30,820 nt of DNA from an uncultured Eubacteriales bacterium. GTDB taxonomy: Bacteria; Bacillota; Clostridia; Lachnospirales; Bianqueaceae. Positions 1 to 7,440 of this stretch are shown one piece after another. Positions within the stretch are counted from its first letter, which is position 1, and each line of letters starts with the position of its first letter. Position numbers and translations under genes: made by a program. The stretch lies in the NCBI GenBank assembly GCA_902782895.1, contig CACZPA010000089.1:1-30820 (forward strand), read 5' to 3'. The notes below the pieces were generated by a model. That model had not been told where the DNA came from. It was given only the letters and a program-made list of their open reading frames with translations, and searched no databases.

Positions 1-19
1 TAAAGAAAGGAGCACTACT

Positions 20-832
20 ATGACAAAACTGGTTCTGCAGTCGGATGATTACGGGATCACTCCCGCAGTCGCAAGCGGTATTATCTATGGCATCACGCAC
101 GGCGTGATCCGCAACACAGGATTCTTCCCCAACATGCCGTGGGCAGAGGAGTGCGCGGAGATGATCCGGCCGTATCTCAATGATATTGCGCTGGGTATCG
201 ATTTTAACCTTTGCAACGGATTCCCGGTATCCGATCCGAAGGATGTTCCGTCCCTGGTCGACAGCGAGGGCCGTTTCATCGACATGAATACACACCGCAG
301 GCGTTATGCCGAGGACAACGGCGGGTATAGTCCCATGAATACGAACGGCAAAGATCACTGCGATCCGGATGAGGTCGCACGCGAATTCCGCGCTCAGCTG
401 GAACGTTTCCGCGAGCTGATCGGCCGGGATCCTGACTATTTCCACGGCCATGCATACGGGACGGCCTGGCACAGAAAGGTCACGCAGTCGCTGGCTAAGG
501 AATGCGGCAAACCGAGCTCCGGCACCATGCACGCGAGAGAGGATGTCTACAACGCCGGGATGGGCTGGTATCTGAATCCGCCGACATACGAGAATCAGAT
601 GAAAGCCGATCTGCTCGGATATCTGACGCATGAAAAGAAGCTGCCCGACATGCTGCAGAAGAAGTACATTTACGTGGTCTGCCATTGTGGTTATGTCGAT
701 GAACAGCTCTTCCACGAAGGGAATTTCAACGTCGTCAGGACTCAGGATCTGAAGGCCGCAACGTCTCCCGAGATCTTCGCGTGGCTTGAGCGAAACGGCA
801 TCGGATTAGGAGATTTCAGGGAGATCTGCTGA
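20..832 (+). CDS. ChbG/YdjC-family carbohydrate deacetylase
   Basis: The 270-aa product starts with an N-terminal strand ending in QSDDYG, the metal-binding DDYG/DDFG signature of the ChbG/YdjC family. A histidine-rich segment (HGHAYGTAWH, about residues 141-150) and a late CHCGYVDE segment give further likely metal or active-site positions. Known members remove the N-acetyl group from chitooligosaccharides or related acetylated sugars in the cytoplasm; there is no signal peptide here. GGAG lies 8 nt before the ATG. The next gene is a NagA-type deacetylase, followed by an oxidoreductase and a NagB-type deaminase, so the operon very probably handles acetylated amino sugars. The exact substrate cannot be read from sequence. 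The operon promoter lies left of the window. Confidence 0.85.
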   Translation: MTKLVLQSDDYGITPAVASGIIYGITHGVIRNTGFFPNMPWAEECAEMIRPYLNDIALGIDFNLCNGFPVSDPKDVPSLVDSEGRFIDMNTHRRRYAEDNGGYSPMNTNGKDHCDPDEVAREFRAQLERFRELIGRDPDYFHGHAYGTAWHRKVTQSLAKECGKPSSGTMHAREDVYNAGMGWYLNPPTYENQMKADLLGYLTHEKKLPDMLQKKYIYVVCHCGYVDEQLFHEGNFNVVRTQDLKAATSPEIFAWLERNGIGLGDFREIC

Positions 833-849
833 TGTGCAGAGCATAGAAA

Positions 850-2013
850 ATGACACTTAAGATCAAGAACGGACGTCTGATCACGGACAGGATCCTGGAA
901 GGAGTCAATCTCTATCTGTCAGAAGGTGTGATTCAGGCTGTAACATCGGAATCGCTGCCTTTTGATGAGGAACTGGATGCCAAGGGACAGTATGTATCCC
1001 CGGGATTTATCGATATTCATACGCACGGCGGCGGGGGAGCATGCTATACGGACGGCGGCACAGAGGCGATCAAGACCTCTATGCGTGTACATTTTGAGCA
1101 CGGTACAACGACCATCTTCCCGACGACCAGCAGCTGCAGTCCCACTGCTCTGAAGAACACCATCGCTGATCTGCGGAAAGTCATGAACGATCCCGGCGAG
1201 AGGCTCCCGCATATTCCCGGCATACATCTGGAAGGACCGTATTTCTCCGTTAAACAGTGTGGAGCGCAGGATACAAAGTATATGACGGATCCGATTCCGG
1301 AGGAGTATCGGGAGATAGTGGAGTCAGGAGCCGATGTGATCCGGAGATGGGATTTTGCGCCGGAGAGGAAAGGCTCTCTCGAATTCTGCCGGTATCTGAC
1401 CGACCATGGGATCATCCCGGCTATCGCGCATAGCGACGCGACGTATCAGGACATCCTGCCGGTGTATGAAGCAGGCTGTCATCTGGTGACGCATCTGTAT
1501 TCGGGCATGTCTACGATTACACGGAATTACGGTTATCGCAGTCTCGGGGTTATCGAGTCGGCCTATCTTCTGGATGAAATGGACGTTGAGATGATCTCCG
1601 ACGGATGTCATATGCCGCCTGAGCTCCTGCGGCTGATCTATAAGTCTAAAGGACCGGACAGGATCTGTATGGTAACGGATTCGATCCGTCCGACAGGGAT
1701 GCCGGAAGGCGTTTATAGTTCGACCAACGGTGAAGGGGAGTCCGTAATCGTAGAGGACGGAGTCGCTAAAGTGATGGACCGCAGCTGCTTTGCCGGCAGC
1801 GTCGCGACGACCGACCGTCTGGTGCGTACGTGTTATAAACTGGCCGGAATACCACTTACAGACTGCATTCAGATGATGACGAAAACTCCTGCCCGGGTAA
1901 TGAAGCTGGATAAGACTGGAGAGCTTAAGGAAGGATACGCAGCGGATATCGTTATTTTCGACGATGATATCCAGGTCAGCAAAGTGATTCTCTCCGGAGA
2001 CCGGGAGGGATGA
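850..2013 (+). CDS. nagA: N-acetylglucosamine-6-phosphate deacetylase-type amidohydrolase
   Basis: The 387-aa length is usual for NagA. Visible family marks are the N-terminal metal motif DIHTHGGGG, the metal glutamate in GIHLEGPYF, AHSDAT and THLYSGMS, which supply the metal and substrate histidines, and the catalytic aspartate in MVTDSIRPTG. A short C-terminal segment (KEGYAADIVIFDDD) is the usual closing beta-sandwich. The enzyme removes acetate from GlcNAc-6-P, or a close relative, to give the amino-sugar phosphate used by NagB. It starts 17 bp after the upstream gene with only a weak ribosome site, so translational coupling is likely. The GGGG stretch after HTH and the SIRPTG loop differ a little from textbook NagA, so a modified amino-sugar phosphate is possible. 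Confidence 0.85.
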   Translation: MTLKIKNGRLITDRILEGVNLYLSEGVIQAVTSESLPFDEELDAKGQYVSPGFIDIHTHGGGGACYTDGGTEAIKTSMRVHFEHGTTTIFPTTSSCSPTALKNTIADLRKVMNDPGERLPHIPGIHLEGPYFSVKQCGAQDTKYMTDPIPEEYREIVESGADVIRRWDFAPERKGSLEFCRYLTDHGIIPAIAHSDATYQDILPVYEAGCHLVTHLYSGMSTITRNYGYRSLGVIESAYLLDEMDVEMISDGCHMPPELLRLIYKSKGPDRICMVTDSIRPTGMPEGVYSSTNGEGESVIVEDGVAKVMDRSCFAGSVATTDRLVRTCYKLAGIPLTDCIQMMTKTPARVMKLDKTGELKEGYAADIVIFDDDIQVSKVILSGDREG

Positions 2014-2016
2014 GAT

Positions 2017-2868
2017 ATGTACAGAGTCGGTATAATCGGTTTCGAGAACTCGCATGCCAAAGCGTTTTCCAAATGCTTTAATCTGTCCGGAGAATATGAT
2101 GACGTAAAGGTTATCGGTATCTGGGGAGAAGAGCCGGAAGCCGGGAAGAAGCTCTCCGAGGAGTGTTCTATCCCGATCATGACTCCGGAGGAAATGCTTG
2201 GGCAGGTAGACGGGATCATGGTGACCAGCCGTAACGGCAAGCTGCATCCCGGATACGTCAGACCGTTTATCGAGGCGGGCATCCCTGCATTCATCGATAA
2301 GCCGTTCGCCAACGATTATGCAGAGGCCGAGGCCATTGCGGAACTTGCCGAGCGGAAGAACGTGCCGATCATCGGCGGATCGTCTCTTAAATTTGCGGCT
2401 CCGACACTGGAGCTGAAGAAATTCGCGGACGAGGCCAAAGCGCAGAACGCTTTGTATTCAGGCCAGGTGTATGCCCCTGTCAATCTGGCAAATCCGTATG
2501 GTGATTTCTATTTCTATTCTTCCCACCTGGTCGAGATCGCATTGACCGTCTTTGGATTTGATTCGGTGGCAGTCACCGCGGTCAGGGTCGAAAAAGGCGT
2601 GGCTGTTATCCTGGAGTATGCTTCTTTCGCTGTAACGCTGTCTTATAACGATCATGTTTACCGTTATGGAGGGACAGTCATTGCCGCAGAGGAGACGCTC
2701 AGCATTCCGATCACGGATCCGGACGCGTATCATAAGGAGGCAGATCATTTCGTGAAGATGCTTAAGACCGGCGAGGTGCCGCAGTCTAACCGTGATCTGA
2801 TCTATCCGGTCCGTGTGCTGAACGCGATCGAAGAATCTTACACCAGGCTGACAAGAGTTCTGCTGTAG
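2017..2868 (+). CDS. Short Gfo/Idh/MocA-family oxidoreductase
   Basis: The 283-aa product has an N-terminal Rossmann strand-turn (VGIIGFENSHAKAF) and FIDKPFAND at the place of the family's EKP motif, where the lysine contacts cofactor and substrate. The usual family length is 330-400 aa, so the C-terminal beta-sheet domain is reduced, though it still carries SSHLVEIAL near residue 170 as a candidate catalytic histidine segment. GGAGG precedes the ATG by about 8 nt and the gene follows nagA by 3 bp. Between NagA-type and NagB-type enzymes it probably oxidises, reduces or epimerises an amino-sugar intermediate with NAD(P). The family is clear; the reaction is inference. It ends with TAG, which shows that amber is a normal stop here. 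Confidence 0.8.
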   Translation: MYRVGIIGFENSHAKAFSKCFNLSGEYDDVKVIGIWGEEPEAGKKLSEECSIPIMTPEEMLGQVDGIMVTSRNGKLHPGYVRPFIEAGIPAFIDKPFANDYAEAEAIAELAERKNVPIIGGSSLKFAAPTLELKKFADEAKAQNALYSGQVYAPVNLANPYGDFYFYSSHLVEIALTVFGFDSVAVTAVRVEKGVAVILEYASFAVTLSYNDHVYRYGGTVIAAEETLSIPITDPDAYHKEADHFVKMLKTGEVPQSNRDLIYPVRVLNAIEESYTRLTRVLL

Positions 2869-2937
2869 GATTATTGTTCCGGCAAAAGAGCCGGAATGTC
2901 CGGTATGATGATATATTGACAACAGAGGTGATAAACA

Positions 2938-3687
2938 ATGAATCTGCAGTACAATTTCCAGGTCCGCAGATATGCTTCCCGTGAGGAAATGGGTCTTGCG
3001 GCGGAGAAGGACGTACGCGACGCGATCGTCTCCCTCCTGAAGGAAAAAGAAACGATCAGTATGATCTTTGCTGCCGCGCCGTCTCAGAATGAATTCCTGG
3101 CTGCCATGGCAGCGGATCCCGAGATCGATTACAGCCGGATCATCGCGTTCCATATGGATGAGTATGTCGGCCTGCCGTCAGACGCGCCGCAGGGCTTCGG
3201 CAACTTCCTCCGGGACCGCCTCTTCGGGTTGGTTCCCTTTAAGGAAGTCCATTATCTGAACGGGAATGCGGTAGATATCGAGGCTGAATGTGAGGCTTAC
3301 GGCGCGATGCTCAAGGACGGTGTGGACATCGTCTGCATGGGGATCGGGGAGAACGGACATATTGCCTTTAACGATCCGCATGTTGCGGATTTTCATGACG
3401 GGAAGGCCGTTAAGATTGTCGGACTGGATGATGTGTGCCGGATGCAGCAGGTCCATGATGGATGTTTTGCCGCAATAGAGGAAGTGCCGACGCATGCGCT
3501 GACGCTGACGATCCCGACACTGATGCATGCGTCCAGACATTTCTGCATGGTCCCGGCAGCGACCAAGGCGGAAGCTGTCTTCCGGACAGTTTATGGTCCG
3601 ATCGGTGAAAAATGTCCCGCAACAGCGCTGCGGTTGTGTCCGGACGCGGTTCTCTATACGGATATGGACAGCGGAAGGAAATTGTAA
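2938..3687 (+). CDS. nagB: Glucosamine-6-phosphate deaminase-family protein (NagB-like)
   Basis: The 249-aa product shows the NagB/6-phosphogluconolactonase fold. AFHMDEYVGL contains the general-base aspartate region and MGIGENGHIAFNDP is the active-site loop with the ring-opening histidine. The loop reads FNDP where classical NagB has FNEP, a conservative glutamate-to-aspartate change typical of a divergent subgroup. The family converts GlcN-6-P to Fru-6-P plus ammonia. GAGGTG lies 6 nt before the ATG. The 69-bp gap to the preceding gene holds a small GC hairpin without a T-run, so cotranscription with the upstream three genes is likely. The substrate may be a GlcN-6-P analogue, given the oxidoreductase in the operon. 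Confidence 0.8.
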   Translation: MNLQYNFQVRRYASREEMGLAAEKDVRDAIVSLLKEKETISMIFAAAPSQNEFLAAMAADPEIDYSRIIAFHMDEYVGLPSDAPQGFGNFLRDRLFGLVPFKEVHYLNGNAVDIEAECEAYGAMLKDGVDIVCMGIGENGHIAFNDPHVADFHDGKAVKIVGLDDVCRMQQVHDGCFAAIEEVPTHALTLTIPTLMHASRHFCMVPAATKAEAVFRTVYGPIGEKCPATALRLCPDAVLYTDMDSGRKL

Positions 3688-3696
3688 AATAACCTG

Positions 3697-3725
3697 TTGA
3701 CAGATCTTTAGTCCTGCTGTATAAT
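3697..3725 (+). promoter_or_regulatory. Perfect-consensus sigma-A promoter
   Basis: TTGACA (3697-3702), a 17-bp spacer and TATAAT (3720-3725) match the housekeeping consensus at all 12 positions. The expected start is near 3732. It lies 9 bp after the nagB-like stop codon and reads into a short region ended by a terminator at 3825, so the main product may be a small RNA of about 95 nt or an attenuated leader. Confidence 0.85.
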
Positions 3726-3731
3726 ATGCGT

Positions 3732-3825
3732 GCCGGGTTAGGGAGGCCCCGCAGCCCGGCGCAATAGTGTACAAACCACAGAGCTGATTATTACATGAGA
3801 GATCATGGAATAACCAGCTCTTTTT
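3732..3825 (+). ncRNA. Candidate small RNA or attenuator leader of unknown family
   Basis: A perfect promoter and a strong terminator delimit this stretch. Its 5' part folds as GCCGGG (3732-3737) against CCCGGC (3755-3760). The bases 3745-3752 (GGCCCCGC) are also exactly complementary to 3838-3845, beyond the terminator, which would allow an alternative fold. I do not recognise it as 6S, SRP, tmRNA or any common riboswitch. It may be a free-standing RNA, or a leader that controls read-through into the gene at 3957. Confidence 0.5.
3781..3825 (+). terminator. Intrinsic terminator of the short transcript
   Basis: The arm GAGCTG-TTATT-CATGA pairs with TCATG-AATAA-CAGCTC around a GAGA loop with two single mismatches, about 16 paired bases, followed immediately by TTTTT (3821-3825). 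Confidence 0.85.
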
Positions 3826-3956
3826 GTATCCCATGACGCGGGGCCGGAACCGCGAAGAGTCTCCCGGCAGCCAACCTCGCGGGCTGACACGCAGAGGGCG
3901 CGGCGACAGACCGGATACACATACAGGCATACAATAACAGACAGGAGGACAAAGAT

Positions 3957-4346
3957 ATGGAACTGAATTACAAAGGCATCGTCTGCGGACTTAAGCTGTC
4001 GGAAGGCTTCACCTGCACGGGTTTCATGCCCGACGGATACGGCCGCGAAACGATTATCTACGCACTGACACGGTTCCTCCGCAGGAACGGCGAAGCGCGC
4101 GCGAAACTTGTCAGGATGAGCTGCGAAATGCGCTTTGCAAAAGGCAGGGAACGCAAGCCGCACCGCCTGACGCTCATGGCTCCGGCTGCCGCGATGGAGC
4201 TCCCCTGCGGAACGGCAAAGATCCGCCTCACCGTCACAGCCTTCGGAGTCGAAGTGCAGAGCTTCCTACTGCTCGACGCAGCCTCAAAACGCACAGACCC
4301 GCTCGTATGGGAGGAGGAGAACCTCCTCCCCAGGCGGGAGGGGTGA
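3957..4346 (+). CDS. Hypothetical protein, 129 aa
   Basis: I do not recognise a family. The product is small, basic in the middle (residues about 35-65 are rich in Arg and Lys), has no signal peptide or membrane segment, and contains LTVTAFGVEVQSFLLLD, which reads like a beta-strand pair. GGAGGA sits 6 nt before the ATG, a strong initiation site that supports a real gene. Transcription would come from the perfect promoter at 3697 if the terminator at 3781-3825 is passed, which suggests attenuation. The 130-nt stretch between terminator and start is GC-rich and can form several hairpins. The AT-rich helicase gene follows after a 193-bp gap. Confidence 0.6.
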   Translation: MELNYKGIVCGLKLSEGFTCTGFMPDGYGRETIIYALTRFLRRNGEARAKLVRMSCEMRFAKGRERKPHRLTLMAPAAAMELPCGTAKIRLTVTAFGVEVQSFLLLDAASKRTDPLVWEEENLLPRREG

Positions 4347-4539
4347 AAGGGAAAAACAGTTGGAATGGGTAGAGAAAACTGCTGTCGCAGGAGCACGATG
4401 ACGGCTATAATCGTCAACTGATGATTGAAGAAATCAGATAGTGTATTTTTTATTGAAATCAGGTAGGCTATATGATAATATAATTATAATATATGTCCCT
4501 GGATTTATTGATTTGAGAGTATAATTCGTGAGGTATAAT
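4347..4539 (+). other. AT-rich intergenic region before the helicase gene
   Basis: The first 70 bp hold nested inverted repeats (CAGTTG with CAACTG; ACGAT with ATCGT). The rest is strongly AT-rich with overlapping TATAAT-like hexamers at 4479-4490 and 4520-4525 and an imperfect direct repeat of GAAATCAGRTAG. A promoter for the helicase is probable but I cannot choose one -35/-10 pair. The composition changes abruptly from the GC-rich sequence on the left. Confidence 0.4.
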
Positions 4540-7335
4540 ATGGGAAGCGGCTTCTATACAAATAACAGTGAGACCAAGTTCATTGATAAGCTGAAGAGAA
4601 GTATTGATATGTGCCAAGCATTCTATTTCTCGGTCAGTTTTATTAAGAGACCTGGTCTCCGTTTGCTTGCGCCTAATATTGAGGCAGCAATTGCACGAGG
4701 CGCCAAGGGTCAATTGATTACCTCCACATATCAGAACTTCACGGACGTCGATTCACTTCAGTTCTTTTATGATCTCCAGAATAGATACCCGGATCGCTTC
4801 ACATGTAGATTGGATAGAGAATGCTTTCATGATATAAATGGCAACGCTGTCGGCTTTCATTCCAAGGGATATTTGTTCGAATTCTCCGATCATAATGAGT
4901 TGCTCGTGGGTTCGTCCAATATTACAGTCTATGCGCTCCTGAAGAACATAGAATGGGACGTATCCGTCATCGACGAGAATGACGATACGACATATTCATC
5001 AGCCAAAGCGGAATTTGATTCCCTATGGAAACAAACGCTGCCTCTGTCACGTGAACTGATAGATGAGTATCGAACGAGGCTGTATTATTCCATTGAAAGA
5101 TGGGATATGGACTATGATATCGCCAATTCAGAAGTCAAGCCAAATTATATGCAGCGAAGGGCTTTGAAAGAGCTGAACAAAGTCCGCGTAATGGGAGCTG
5201 CGAGAGCTTTGATTACGGCCTCCGCGGGTTCCGGCAAAACTTTCCTCGCGGCTTTTGATGCCTTGAATTTCGCGCCGAAGCGGCTTTTATACATCGTCCA
5301 TGAGGGTTCAATCCTGATGAAATCCTATGAGACCTTTCAGAGAGTTTTCGGCAACGATAAGACATATGGCATTTTCAATGGCGAGTACAAAGAGCAGGAT
5401 GCGGATTTCGTGTTTTCAACGAATGTCACGATGGCGAATTCGCTGGAGCTTTTTGAAAAACATACCTGGGATTACATCATTATTGACGAATGTCATCATG
5501 CAACGGCAGAGACCTATCGGAAAATCATCAATTACTTCGAACCACAGTTCCTTCTTGGTATAACAGCAACTCCTGAACGAATGGACGGAGAGGACGTATT
5601 CAGTCTTTTTGATCAGAATGTGCCTTATGAACTGCGTCTGCGGGATGCGATCATCAATAGGCTTGTAGTTCCATTCAAATATTATGGTATTCGCGATGAA
5701 CTGATCGAATATGGCATCAAAGAAACAAAAGGTCATAAGTTTGTTGAACAGTTTTCGGATGATAAACACTGTGGTTTTATCTATCAGATGATAGAAAAGC
5801 ACAGGATTCCGGGACAGAAGCTTAAGGCTTTGGCATTCTGCCGTGATATCTCTCATGCGAGTCGTATGTCTCAGGCTATGGAAGAGTATTACCATACACA
5901 GTATCTGACCGGACGGAATTCCGTTGGCGAACGAGTACGCGCTTATAATGATCTGCAGAGTGATTCTGCGGACCTGGAGATCCTTTTCACTGTGGATATT
6001 CTGAATGAAGGCGTTGATATTCCGGGCGTCAATATGGTCCTGTTCCTCCGGCCGACAGATTCCCAGACGATTTTTATCCAGCAGCTTGGACGTGGCCTTC
6101 GCAACTATGAAGGCAAAAGATATGTTACGGTTCTGGATTTCATCGGGAATGATTATAAAAGAAGTGTCCAAATCGCTTTCGCGTTAGGAAGCCTGTCAGA
6201 GAATTTCGTGGTCGAAAAGAAACTGGTAGCAAGTCTGATAGAGGACAATTTTATGAGTGTCGGCCTGGCCGATTATGGGGTAGAGATCCATATTGACGAT
6301 CTGAGCAAGAAGGAGATTCTGTCATATATTGACGAGGTTAACTTCAATACGAAAACGTACCTCCAACAGGACTACATGAATTTCAAACAATATATCAGTG
6401 CAGCCGGATATCCACAGCATGTAGATTATCTGAATAATGATTATGCGCCGGACTTGATCAAGTTCATGCAGTCCAGAATCAGCGGTAGGAAGAATTCGTC
6501 CTATTTGGGCTTCTTGCAGGCGATCGGAGAACAAGAGCTTCCATACTTTAACGAGCGGCAGGAGGACTTTATTAAGTATGTTTCAGAGATGCTGCCGATC
6601 GTTCGCCCGTATGAATATCTCATGATACAGGCGCTGATTCTCCATGCGGGACGCAGCAATATCATAGATGTCAGGCATCACGTCGTGATAAATACACGAA
6701 TATTCCAACAGGAAGCTTTTGATCATGCGCTTCACTATATGATGAGAAGCGGTTTTTTCGACTTGATGTCTGGAGAACTGTCCCTCAAAGACATCCGAAT
6801 CGATGTTGAATTCGATGAATACATGAGGGATCTTCTGGAATACGGCCTTGGTAAATACGACGTCGATTTCGATAATGTCAAGCCGGATGAAGTTTTCCAT
6901 CTGTGGGCTAAATATCGTAAGGAACAGGTCCAGCAGCTTTTGCTGAATAATCCGAAAGACATCATGCTCGGAACAAAAATCTATGATGGCGTTGCTTATG
7001 CTTATGTTACGGTCATAAAAGGCAGCAGCACAAAGGATGAGCTGAAATATGTGGACGGTTACATCGATGCGGATACATTTCAGTGGGAAACTGTCGCCAA
7101 CATTAGTGAGAGAGAATTGAATGATCTGAAAAACAGCAAAAGAATGCATATTTTCGTCCGGAAGGTCGACAATGAAGATGGAATCCAGCTGCCATTCACT
7201 TATATTGGTTCCGGAAAGATGGAGTATATCGAAGGCTCAAAGAAACCAAACGGAGCACATTTATTCCGAATTCCGATGGAAACAACGGCTCCGGAAGATA
7301 TTTTCTTTGATTTTAAGCTTCCGGCAGAGGGGTAA
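4540..7335 (+). CDS. PLD-like nuclease / SF2 helicase fusion (DUF3427-type architecture)
   Basis: The 931-aa product has an N-terminal phospholipase-D-like domain (residues about 1-170) with HSKGYLFE at 107-114, an HxKx4(D/E) motif, followed by GSSN. An SF2 helicase core follows: Walker A ASAGSGKT (227-234), DECHH (316-320), GITATPER, NEGVDIPG and QQLGRGLR (514-521). The C-terminal 350 residues match in position and style the DUF3427 region of such proteins. The combination suggests ATP-driven movement on nucleic acid with phosphodiester cleavage. Relatives often sit in defence or restriction islands, so antiphage function is plausible but unproven. GAGG lies 6 nt before the ATG at 4540; the upstream in-frame GTG at 4528 has no good ribosome site. 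The gene is visibly AT-richer than its neighbours, which suggests horizontal acquisition. Confidence 0.85.
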   Translation: MGSGFYTNNSETKFIDKLKRSIDMCQAFYFSVSFIKRPGLRLLAPNIEAAIARGAKGQLITSTYQNFTDVDSLQFFYDLQNRYPDRFTCRLDRECFHDINGNAVGFHSKGYLFEFSDHNELLVGSSNITVYALLKNIEWDVSVIDENDDTTYSSAKAEFDSLWKQTLPLSRELIDEYRTRLYYSIERWDMDYDIANSEVKPNYMQRRALKELNKVRVMGAARALITASAGSGKTFLAAFDALNFAPKRLLYIVHEGSILMKSYETFQRVFGNDKTYGIFNGEYKEQDADFVFSTNVTMANSLELFEKHTWDYIIIDECHHATAETYRKIINYFEPQFLLGITATPERMDGEDVFSLFDQNVPYELRLRDAIINRLVVPFKYYGIRDELIEYGIKETKGHKFVEQFSDDKHCGFIYQMIEKHRIPGQKLKALAFCRDISHASRMSQAMEEYYHTQYLTGRNSVGERVRAYNDLQSDSADLEILFTVDILNEGVDIPGVNMVLFLRPTDSQTIFIQQLGRGLRNYEGKRYVTVLDFIGNDYKRSVQIAFALGSLSENFVVEKKLVASLIEDNFMSVGLADYGVEIHIDDLSKKEILSYIDEVNFNTKTYLQQDYMNFKQYISAAGYPQHVDYLNNDYAPDLIKFMQSRISGRKNSSYLGFLQAIGEQELPYFNERQEDFIKYVSEMLPIVRPYEYLMIQALILHAGRSNIIDVRHHVVINTRIFQQEAFDHALHYMMRSGFFDLMSGELSLKDIRIDVEFDEYMRDLLEYGLGKYDVDFDNVKPDEVFHLWAKYRKEQVQQLLLNNPKDIMLGTKIYDGVAYAYVTVIKGSSTKDELKYVDGYIDADTFQWETVANISERELNDLKNSKRMHIFVRKVDNEDGIQLPFTYIGSGKMEYIEGSKKPNGAHLFRIPMETTAPEDIFFDFKLPAEG

Positions 7336-7351
7336 GACATCCGCCTCTCCC

Positions 7352-7381
7352 TTGACAGACACAAAACCGGTATGATACAAT
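7352..7381 (+). promoter_or_regulatory. Promoter of gpmI
   Basis: TTGACA (7352-7357), an 18-bp spacer and TACAAT (7376-7381) with an extended TGA immediately before the -10. The start would be near 7388, giving a leader of about 50 nt before the gpmI ATG. Confidence 0.75.
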
Positions 7382-7440
7382 TAACTCCGTAGTCGGTTCT
7401 TTAACAGATTTTCAAACCATTTATATGGAGGATACAGATT

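Noticed and set aside
3732..3825. 6S RNA, SRP RNA or a known riboswitch
   Set aside because: The SRP GGAAG core, the 6S central bubble and the common riboswitch signatures are absent; only promoter, stem and terminator are supported.
3838..3868. T-box-like text GGAACCGCG downstream of the terminator
   Set aside because: The specifier stem-loop is not visible, the UGG that pairs with tRNA reads CGG, and the terminator lies before rather than after it.
4528..4539. GTG start for the helicase gene
   Set aside because: No ribosome site precedes it, whereas GAGG lies 6 nt before the ATG at 4540.
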